Positions 21,932 through 29,384 of a stretch of DNA of 29,384 nucleotides are shown piece after piece (position 1 is the first letter of the stretch; each line of letters starts with the position of its first letter). This DNA is from Purshia tridentata (Eukaryota; Streptophyta; Magnoliopsida; Rosales; Rosaceae), in assembly GCA_003254885.1 (NCBI GenBank), contig QANT01001330.1:1-29384 (forward strand), written 5' to 3'. The notes below the pieces were generated by a model. The model was given only the letters and a program-made list of their open reading frames with translations, was not told the DNA's origin and made no database searches. The position numbers and the translations under genes were made by a program.

Positions 21932-23809
21932 TTACTCGAAGTATCTACATGCGAAGGGCATTTCATTAAAGTCCTCAAAGTTGTTGGTAAACGTTGGGAT
22001 AGGCTTGAGTATGTCATTTTGGAAGTAGTTTGGGATGTAGCAGTTGATATCGTTGCCTGCCAGTCTCTTGCTAGGCAGAAGATCCTCATCTTTGTTCTTG
22101 CTCTCTAGATTGTTGTTGAGTTGAAAGAGAGTTTCTTTCGTATTTTCATCTCTAGTCTTCCTTTTTAGCATGTTGGGATAAATGCCCAAAGAAGAAATTG
22201 ATATTGGGGAATTTACCTTATTGTTAGAAGCAACACTATAGCCATCTTTGCTCCCTTGGAAGCTCACGCCTGAGATGGTCTCTATTGGAGATGGAGCTTG
22301 ACCGGCAAGTATGGAAGCTAATAGTTGGCAATCTTTATGTAGAAAATCTTTTATCATATCAGGATGATGTTTTGTGTATGTAGGCTGTGTCTGCTCAACT
22401 TTTAGTAGACACCTTCCAAATTCAGGGCTAGAGCTGTCTTGAGTGTAGCATATGTTCTTTGATGTGTTTCCTTTGTGCTGAACCCGACATAGTACCCAAT
22501 CATCCAACTGTGACAACAAGAAGCAATTTTTATTGCCTTTGATCACTTTGTTTTTATCAAAGTCGATATCTGAAATATATATGAAACGAGTGACAAAAAA
22601 CATAAAGTAGACTTGAATTGAAGCATGGACTCAATTAAGGTTCTTTGAAGATGATTAATGTTTAGTGCCTCTACCATCTGTGTTCCACCTTAAAACGACA
22701 ATACATTGCTACTTGACAAGTTTAAGTACGATATGTCTGTACAAGATTGAAATCTTGAATCTTGAAGAAAAATTAAGGATTATAACAATAGCACAAGTTT
22801 ACATACAATAGTATTCATTAATTTCTCCAAGAGGAAACCTAGGCTAGCATGAGAACCTTCTACGCTTGTGTGCAGTGAAGCACACATATAAGGATTTTTT
22901 CGAGTGAAGATTTAGCTAGCGCATGGGTGACTGGGTCACCGTGACCCTAAACGGTTGATGGGTGTGGGGCTGATACCATCAAGGGTTGTCGGTCACAAGT
23001 GCATGGACGATTAGTGCTAGCATTTCATAAGGTATGAAATAAAGTACCTTATTGTTTGGTTTGTAAGCTTAGGCCATAACCAAGGAGGTTCTGGTTTTGG
23101 CTACCCTATATATTATATATCTAAGGTCCCCAGAAGGTTGTTTTGAGTTTCTGTTGCAACTGGTTTGCTCCATCGTTTTTAGACACACATATATGCAATC
23201 TCAATATCTGATTTCTCAGTCAATACTTTCCACTTACTCTCATAGACCCTTTTGACCTTGAGGGTTTGGTTGTACTGCCAAGCAGTCTATACTCGTTCAT
23301 CATCCATTCAGTCTTGACTCCTTTCGGAGCCCGACCAGTGTAAAAGACCAAAGCCTTCTTGACTCCTATGGGCTTGGATCCACAAGATGTGAAAATTGGC
23401 TTGTCACTTCCAGCAGCCTTCCAATACCCTGAAGCTGCTGCTCTATTAGGCCTCACCCCATTGGGATACTTCCGGTCCCTTGGACTGAAGAAGTACCATT
23501 CTTCTTCTCCAAACAAGGCCTTCTCTGCACAAACCAAACAACAAAAGTATTTATCTGTGATATTGTTTAATCCAAAGAGAAGGATTAGTTAACCATGGTG
23601 GAATTAAATGAGCTGCAGAACTGACTAGGTAGCTCCCATGGGTTATACTTATACAGATTGATTTCAGTGATCAACTGTGCTGGAAGTGGAAGTGAAGTCA
23701 CTTTGTTTTGCAGGTAGTGAACAATGAGTTCTTCATCAGATGGATGGAATCTGAAACCAGGAGGCAATTGGAGAGTTGAAGTACTAAATATTATTGGGTC
23801 TCTCTCCAT
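21932..23809 (-). CDS. NAC-domain transcription factor (complete, 3 exons, 348 aa)
   Basis: Plant-specific nuclear DNA-binding regulator. Minus-strand exons are 23809-23626, 23524-23238 and 22507-21932, giving 1047 nt in frame; the intron positions are the two classical NAC sites (after the PWELP block and before LDDWVLCR). The start MERDPIIF was chosen over an upstream in-frame ATG at 23866 because the earlier residues are unlike NAC proteins. NAC subdomains: [20 protein letters not shown] (16-34), [13 protein letters not shown] (50-61), [16 protein letters not shown] and [19 protein letters not shown] (70-105), [20 protein letters not shown] and [17 protein letters not shown] (158-166). The C-terminal 180 residues are Ser/Asn-rich and end in acidic-aromatic [17 protein letters not shown], as in a transcription activation domain. 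The usual YWKATGTDK is YWKAAGSDK. The intron 1 donor is A|GTCAGT, acceptable but not optimal. It resembles the NAM/NARS/NAP-type NAC groups; I cannot name the orthologue. No miR164 site was recognised. Confidence 0.93.
22508..23237 (-). other. NAC intron 2 (730 bp)
   Basis: Donor AGA|GTAAGT, acceptor TCACAG|TTGGATG on the minus strand. The middle (about 22840-23060) is more GC-rich than the rest, with words such as GGGTGACTGGGTCACCGTGACCC (a GGGTCAC/GTGACCC palindrome). This could be a relic insertion, but no terminal repeats or target duplication were found. Confidence 0.6.
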
Positions 23810-23941
23810 GTTGATAGAAGAATTTTCTTGGATGATGAGGGAATAAAGAAGCAACGATAATATCAATCACAACAGTTGTAAATGGAAGATGCAGTGCGTG
23901 GTAGCATTATATGTGCATTTTCATGCAGATGCGGACATTAC

Positions 23942-23947
23942 TTATAA
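23942..23947 (-). promoter_or_regulatory. Candidate TATA box of the NAC gene
   Basis: TTATAA, read on the minus strand as CACTTATAAGTAATG, lies about 135 bp upstream of the chosen NAC start codon. An alternative, CATATAAT, lies at 23907-23914. Either would fit; neither can be confirmed from sequence alone. Confidence 0.3.
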
Positions 23948-26456
23948 GTGGTCTAACGTAAATGTTTGAACTCTGAAGAAAGGGATGGAGAGACAGCAAC
24001 CTGTTTGATTTTTATAGTGGAATTACGGAAATTTTCAATAGTACTAGAGACACTAACTAGCATCTCAAACAAACTTAGATACCAATTGATAAGGTCCATT
24101 GTGGACTTATTTATGACCAAATGAAATATTGCGACATCAATTGAAATTTCAGAAGTTAAGATAATAGTACGTTGGTGCCTTTTGTGTTACTCTTACATTT
24201 TTGGACCAACCTGTTTGGATTATACGACTCTCTGGCCAAACATTAATTAAAACTCATCAGCAATATTTGGTTGAGTAGGGTTCAAGTAAAGCTTGGTTTC
24301 AATGAATTACCCATGGGGTTGACTTTTTACATGATCTATGTTATATATATATGATCTGTGGGGACTTAGTGTACATGTGGATGTGCTATATACCGAACCG
24401 AATAATACATGGGGGACAAGTTAACTGATGAAATGGGAAAAGCAGGAACTCATGAGGTTATGCAGCTGTAAGAAGAAAGAGTTTTCTTTGGTTTCTGCTT
24501 AGGTTTGAGGAATGTATGTTTTGTCTCAACTGTTGGTCATGTACGTAGCTTAGCCTAACTCATTTTGATGCAAAATCAATCTATTTCATTGCGGGAGCTC
24601 AAACTCGAGTGACACCCCATACTTACAATGAGAGAGTAATCAAATAGAGAAACAAATATATATATATCTAATTATAAACCATACAAATAGAGATTCGAAT
24701 ACAGTACCTCATCCAAGTGGCCTGGTACCATGCAATTAATAACTAAGTAACATGTTATTGCAACTGTCGCAAAAATTTAAGTTGTGAAGGATGATTCAAC
24801 AATTAATGATGAGTATCAAGATAACAAATGTTAGAAACCAATTAATGAAGAATTTCTCGAAGATCCCAGATTGATTTATATTATGGTGTTGGTATGGGTT
24901 AGCTTGTCTATCTGTATGTTAACACTAGCTAGCTAGCGAACTTAAATCATTGTTGTGATTCATGTTTCATTGTTTTCTTGAAATTAGTCATGCACAGACT
25001 GTAAGTTGATCAGGCGGTAAAAACACCACATATTTTCATAAGTTTTCAACCCAATGGTGCTCAAAATTGGCTGGACTCTGGCTGGACTCAGTCCTGTACG
25101 TACCAAATTAAGTAATTAGATTGGCAATGCATGCAGCATTGACTTTGACATATGGCTCTAAAATCTAAATATTCAATATGATTATCGAAAGATGCTACAA
25201 TGCCTTAGAAAGCATAGTTTTCTCAGAACCAAGCTTAATGGAGATGAAGCACAAGTGTCCAGGCTATAGCTGGTACAAAAGCAAAGACATTGTAAAGCCA
25301 CCATATACACACTAATTAAACAGTATCATTCTAAGTCTGCCGGAGAATTATATTAATCCTTCCTTGTTAATTTGCACATGTGGGGTTTGTGTGTCTTACT
25401 TTCTAACCTCTGCCAAAGTACATGATCACAAGTACTACTAGAAAACCTAATTATATAATATGCTATAACTTATAAGTGTATTTTTAATATAATTTGATCC
25501 AGCTGTAAAGCATGAAAACAATTTGTAATAGCCAACACTATTGGCACTCCTCTTTAACTTTCTACACTCTTAATTGTCAATGCAATTTATTCAATTTGGA
25601 GTGCCAGAGACGATATGCAGCGCCGAAAAGGGGTATATATAAATGAATCTTTTCTTCCTAAATCTATTTAACTTATTTCTTCATAAAATAGGGTTAAAAT
25701 TTATAGATTTGATAAATATTAGTTATGCTTTTATGGAAGAAAAGACTTTGATGAAACTTCAAAATTAAATACAAGATCACACAAAATATAATAAGTTGGT
25801 TTATGAGAAAAAATATTTGCATTACGATTAATGCTGGATATACTGTTAATTATAAGAATTATTACTCATCATGGATTAGGAAAACAAAAGCAAAGGTGCT
25901 TCCATACAACACTTTCTTGCATGGAAATCCCTCTAGCTTGCTCCTACGTACTACTCTCGTCACTATAGTAATTTTTTGACAACTAGCTTAGCTGTACATA
26001 CATGCATACATGCATGGGCATGGAGTTCATATATTATAGTTAAGAGAAGAGTATATATATACATATATATGTATCCAAAAGTAATCACCAAGATAAAATA
26101 TCTAGGTTTTTATGATGAAAACAGCCCGATGAAACCCAGGTCTGAATTTGTTTCGATATTCTGTACGTATACTCAAACTCTATATGCTCTGTTTTATAAA
26201 AATTATTCTTCACACAAATATATATGCATAGCAATTAGTTGATGAACTTTGTTCTAATCGATTCAATTTAGAATTGTGTCATTATGTGAAGATCGAAGAT
26301 AGCGAATCCTAGGTGGGTGCCTTGTCCTTTTACGTTATCTGAATCAAGATGATCAATCTTATCTTCTTCTTGTTGTTGTTATGAACGTGCATGTGGGGAC
26401 AGTTAATGGTTAAAGAAAACGAAAATTACGTTGGTAAATAAGATAGATATTTAACC

Positions 26457-26480
26457 TTATTATTATTATTATTATTATTT
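26457..26480 (+). repeat. (TTA)n microsatellite
   Basis: About eight uninterrupted trinucleotide units (TTATTATTA...) in otherwise non-coding AT-rich DNA. Probably length-variable. Confidence 0.9.
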
Positions 26481-26612
26481 TCATCATTATACCTCTCTTG
26501 CTTGCTTTCTCTTCTCTCTCCGTTCTTTTTTCCCCACTCTTTAAAACAACACTAAATGATGATTAATCTACTTTTGGGTACTTACCTTGATAAAATAACT
26601 TATTTGGTGTTT

Positions 26613-26668
26613 AAAATGTTCCACAATTTTTAGTGGTCAAAAAAAAAAAAAAATGTTCCACAATTTTT
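26613..26668 (+). repeat. 19-bp direct duplication flanking a short insert with poly-A
   Basis: AAAATGTTCCACAATTTTT occurs at 26613-26631 and again at 26650-26668. Between them is AGTGGTC followed by an A run that merges into the second copy. Target duplication, short insert, poly-A and second duplication is the pattern of target-primed (LINE/SINE-type) insertion, here with almost all of the element lost. Simple slippage duplication is equally possible. Confidence 0.55.
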
Positions 26669-27036
26669 TTAGGATGATAAACTAACCCACGTTAAAAACT
26701 GAATAACATGTTTGTACAATGCTCAGCGTTCAGCCCTTTAATGTCTAGGCTTTTTTTTTTCTATCTTGAAATTGTTGAACAATAACCAACAAAATTAGAA
26801 AGAATGTGAATCTAAATGAGTGTATTTTTGTGTTGATTTATTTATTGTTCAAATCACATGTATATGCATGTAATAAATAAACAAAAGATATTGATACAAA
26901 TATCATTTTATATGATTTTTTGGGTTGAAACTATTCCATAATTTCAATAAAAATAACAACAAAACGCACTCGGCTCATAAAAGTGGGCTAACTTGTAGTA
27001 GACATTTTCGTGTGAGCCGTTTCTCCTATTTGAGTA

Positions 27037-27071
27037 TGTTTGTACCCAAAAATATCATTTCTCATATTTGC
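27037..27071 (+). repeat. 35-bp direct repeat, copy 1
   Basis: TGTTTGTACCCAAAAATATC, continuing through CATTTCTCATATTTGC, is repeated exactly at 27167-27201, 130 bp downstream. It lies within the presumed LTR. Confidence 0.9.
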
Positions 27072-27166
27072 AGGGAGGTTGATATTACTTGGTATGTCAT
27101 AAGATTTCTTGAAGCTGTTGGTCTGGCAACAGACGTCAAACGCCCTAACGAGAATGAGAAGAAACG

Positions 27167-27201
27167 TGTTTGTACCCAAAAATATCATTTCTCATATTTG
27201 C
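27167..27201 (+). repeat. 35-bp direct repeat, copy 2
   Basis: Exact second copy of 27037-27071. The intervening sequences do not otherwise match, so this is either a tandem duplication whose remaining parts have diverged or a repeated functional module of the LTR U3 region. Confidence 0.9.
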
Positions 27202-27280
27202 TGGCCAAGGAAGTGTTTGTTGTCCATGTTTCGTATTTGGGGACCAAGGAAAATATTGTTGGCCCATTTTCCTTTGTTTA

Positions 27281-27400
27281 TGGCTAAGAAAAAGGGCCAT
27301 GTTTAGCTACAACTTATTTGGGGGGCTAAACATATGTGGCCAAGAAAAAGGGCCATGCTTGGCCGCAATTCGTTTGGAGGCCAAGAAGCATTTCAACCCA
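27281..27400 (+). repeat. Imperfect ~56-bp tandem modules (GGCCAAGAA core)
   Basis: TGGCTAAGAAAAAGGGCCAT at 27281 recurs as TGGCCAAGAAAAAGGGCCAT at 27337, a 56-bp period, with related GGCCAAGAAG, GACCAAGGAAA and GGCCAAGGAAG words on either side (27203-27390). Such arrays occur in LTR U3 regions and may hold transcription-factor sites. Confidence 0.8.
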
Positions 27401-27779
27401 TTTCCTTTGAATTTATAAAAAAGGGCCAATGTTCACTCGGGACCAATGATATATGGCCTACGACCCAAAAAAAAGAAAAGGAAAGGGTTTTTAAGGCCAA
27501 CAATGTGGCTTTGAAATTGATAAATCAGTAGAAATTCATGTGGCTCAATCACGCGGCTAACTCCGAAATTCAAGTCCAATATATATCATCTTAGAATCCT
27601 CTTCGAAGTGAATTTGGAAAGGCTTTGAAAATAAGTCACCAAGCAATGACTCCTACAAAGGAAGGAATTTCAGTGTCCATCAATGACAAAAACGTGATTG
27701 GCAAGAAGAAATCTTAAGAAGTTCGAGTTCTACTAGGAGAGGGAAGACGACTTCAGACCTAGGGTTGCATCCTAATCCA

Positions 27780-27787
27780 TATAAATA
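27780..27787 (+). promoter_or_regulatory. Retrotransposon LTR TATA box
   Basis: TATAAATA in the context CCATATAAATAGATGCACTC is followed about 40-60 bp downstream by a purine/CA-rich start region (AACATCCAACACACACAAGC). This is the typical U3/R boundary layout of plant LTRs. Confidence 0.6.
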
Positions 27788-28540
27788 GATGCACTCAAGG
27801 ATCAGAAGAGGGACATTCAACATCCAACACACACAAGCTCTCAAGTTTCAAGAATTTCTCATAGTTCTTTTGCTTTCAATTAATTGTTCTTAGTTGCTAT
27901 CGTTCAAGGTGCTTTAGGTTTTCCATAGCTTTAGTCTCAAGATCATTAGGTTTGTAGCTCTACCATCATCCTCGCAAGGGCTGTGGTATCGATTTATTTT
28001 ATGCACTTTTGTTTCATACAATTGGGCTATTTTATTTCAATTCTCATCCAAGTTCTTTGCTTTTTGCGTAATACATAGATGTTTAATTTGTTCATTGTCT
28101 TTCTTTCGCATTGAGGTTGGTTTAAACAGTAATAATAGTGTTAAGTTCCATTATAATTTCATCGTCCATAGCTATTTTTATCTTTCTGGCCAATCTCATC
28201 GTTGCATTCACGAGTTTAGCCACACCGTTCTGAGGAGGCCGAGACGTGACTCGGACTCCGATTCTGATTAAAGGCCTTGTCCCCGAGGCTTGAAAAGAAC
28301 CTAGGCCAAGAGTGGTTCCTAGCTTGGCCGCACAATCGTTTAGAGTCGACTTCATATTTAGGCGCATACCCCAACATCACATCCCAATTTCTATTGTGGC
28401 CTAGTTTGAGGCCCAATAGTGGCACGCCCCGCACTTACACCAAAAACGGACCAAAATTCACTCTTGGCCAACTTTGGCCGAAAAACGAGTGAACATACCC
28501 AAAAAGGGTGCTTCTTGAGGGCTAGAACGCTAATCCAAGC

Positions 28541-29384
28541 ATGAGAAAGTGCTTCCCCATATCTTTCTTGCCAACCGGGCAGGTTTTGGTGGAAATTGCA
28601 CGAAGTTGGACTGAGCANAGCCAACTCGGTGGCAAGACGACTGGTGCTGTGAATCAAAGCAGTCACCCCAATCCTGATTGCGGGAAAAGGCCTCAAATTG
28701 GCCAACAAGGCCCAAGTGATCAAGTCCACCCCATCGTTGATCAAGGGCTGGACCAGAAAGTTCAGGATAAGTCTCATGATGATGTTAGAGTTGAAGAGGA
28801 ACGGGAGGAAGATGACCCATTACTTCAGCCGAATTCGGCTACTGCCGAGGATGTCCAACAACTTATCCACTTAGTAAGGGAGGAAGGTCGCATCAACCAG
28901 ACTCATCTACAGACCGTGGCTACCCAGGTGAACACTACATTGGACCGAATTGAACGGACTAACAATTTGATGGCTAACAACATAGCCGGCATGGGTGTCC
29001 AAATCGGTCAACACATCGTCCAAGCCTTCCAAGGAGGTCTTGGCCAGAATCTATCCGTGGCTAACCAAGCGCAAATCCTTGAACCCTATAGACCTCCACC
29101 TATGGCAAATCAAGTACGAGCTCAATTAGGGCTGGGGGACAATGGTAATGGCCAGAATAATGGTAGAGTCCAAAATCAGTTAGCCAACCACCAAGTGGCC
29201 AACAATCAAAATGGAGGCAACATAGGGCTTAACCATCATGTTGGAGCAAATCAGGCCGGATTTGGCCAAGTCCCAGCAGGAATTGATAGAAATATGATTG
29301 AGATGGTCGTCCAAGATATGTATGGACCTCAAGCAAGACGGGTGACCCAACCAGTGTATCGGAGGCCTTACCCTGACTACGTGG
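28541..29384 (+). CDS. Retrotransposon gag polyprotein, N-terminal part (partial at window edge)
   Basis: An uninterrupted frame starts at an ATG that is the first after an in-frame TAG and continues for 281 codons to the window edge; one codon contains the n at 28618 and is unreadable. The N-terminal third is polar and charged, with an acidic stretch (VEEEREEDD) and a likely helical segment (EDVQQLIHLVREEGRI, then VNTTLDRIERTNNLM). The middle is rich in Asn, Gln and Gly. The end reads MYGPQARRVTQPVYRRPYPDYV, matching the block that precedes the conserved gag domain in many plant Ty3/gypsy elements (MYGP...PVYRKPYPDY...). Gag forms the virus-like particle that packages element RNA. The open frame suggests a fairly recent insertion, but pol is outside the window, so activity is unknown. 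Confidence 0.8.
   Translation, partial: MRKCFPISFLPTGQVLVEIARSWTEXSQLGGKTTGAVNQSSHPNPDCGKRPQIGQQGPSDQVHPIVDQGLDQKVQDKSHDDVRVEEEREEDDPLLQPNSATAEDVQQLIHLVREEGRINQTHLQTVATQVNTTLDRIERTNNLMANNIAGMGVQIGQHIVQAFQGGLGQNLSVANQAQILEPYRPPPMANQVRAQLGLGDNGNGQNNGRVQNQLANHQVANNQNGGNIGLNHHVGANQAGFGQVPAGIDRNMIEMVVQDMYGPQARRVTQPVYRRPYPDYV

Larger units (their letters stand above)
23950..26990. other. Intergenic region upstream of NAC
   Basis: AT-rich unique sequence without a convincing gene. It contains a short TA tract near 24656-24668, tandem RY words (CATGCATACATGCATG, 26001-26016) of the kind bound by B3-domain regulators, a TTA microsatellite (26457-26480) and a poly-A tract with a flanking duplication (separate entry). 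The 88-codon frame at 25976-26242 is low-complexity and probably spurious. Confidence 0.6.
26990..29384 (+). mobile_element. LTR retrotransposon, 5' part (left edge uncertain), runs off window
   Basis: An LTR-like region with repeated modules and its own TATA box (27780) is followed by a leader and a gag-like frame on the same strand. GTGGCACGCCCCGC at 28421-28434 resembles the GGCACGCCC word often seen at or near the primer-binding site of plant Ty3/gypsy elements; if so, the 5' LTR ends just before it and gag starts about 120 bp later. The second LTR and pol lie outside the window, so LTR limits cannot be set by comparison. The superfamily call rests on the gag C-terminal block. Confidence 0.7.

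Noticed and set aside
22920..22960. GGGTCACCGTGACCC palindrome in NAC intron 2 as a regulatory operator
   Set aside because: A single short palindrome in an intron with no supporting context; no known plant factor assigned with confidence.
23807..23866. Upstream in-frame ATG that would extend the NAC protein by 19 residues
   Set aside because: The added residues ([13 protein letters not shown]...) are hydrophobic and unlike NAC N-termini; the ATG at 23809 gives the expected short leader before the NAC domain.
26925..27531. Several overlapping frames of 65-120 codons at the left of the retrotransposon
   Set aside because: They translate the LTR tandem modules in different frames; repeat structure explains their openness.
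28122..28777. Minus-strand frames across the retrotransposon leader and gag start
   Set aside because: Antisense to a gag frame with recognisable family sequence, so they are shadows.
1..29384. tRNA, rRNA, CRISPR or organellar DNA
   Set aside because: None recognised on reading either strand; the gene content is nuclear plant DNA.

Overview
The window is nuclear DNA from a flowering plant, almost certainly a eudicot. The evidence is AT-rich intergenic sequence, many short GT-AG introns, plant-only gene families (MLO, SYP71, NAC), several MITEs and the start of a plant Ty3/gypsy-type retrotransposon. A woody rosid, perhaps Rosaceae, would fit the protein sequences, but that is a guess. One ambiguous base (n, 28618) marks draft assembly sequence.

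Layout. 1-3446 is the upstream region of an MLO gene and carries four inverted-repeat or MITE-like insertions. 3447-11190 (+) is a complete MLO gene: 15 coding exons, 595 aa, ending in the DFSF motif of clade V, the clade whose dicot members are powdery mildew susceptibility factors. Two of its introns hold MITEs with clear target-site duplications. 12110-12360 (+) may be a tiny transcription unit for a 38-aa membrane peptide. 13344-13679 (+) encodes a Sec61-beta subunit in one exon. 17970-20836 (+) is a complete SYP71-type Qc-SNARE gene (8 exons, 262 aa, one GC-AG intron), with an internally duplicated inverted-repeat element about 290 bp upstream. 21932-23809 (-) is a complete three-exon NAC transcription factor (348 aa), tail to tail with SYP71. 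About 3 kb of AT-rich DNA with no convincing gene follows. From about 27.0 kb the window enters an LTR retrotransposon; its gag reading frame (28541 onward) runs off the right edge.

How the genes relate. MLO, Sec61-beta and SYP71 are all membrane proteins of the secretory/endomembrane system, and SYP71-type SNAREs and MLO proteins have both been linked to plasma-membrane and ER traffic and to interactions with microbes. Plant genes are transcribed singly, so this neighbourhood is more likely chance or conserved microsynteny than an operon-like unit. The NAC gene is a regulator with no visible link to the others.

I reconstructed every splice model by hand from reading-frame continuity, splice consensus and family similarity. 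I found no convincing new biological system. The best leads are the build-up of MITEs in and around a probable disease-susceptibility gene, the SYP71 GC-AG intron, the possible small peptide gene, and non-consensus residues in the NAC DNA-binding signature.
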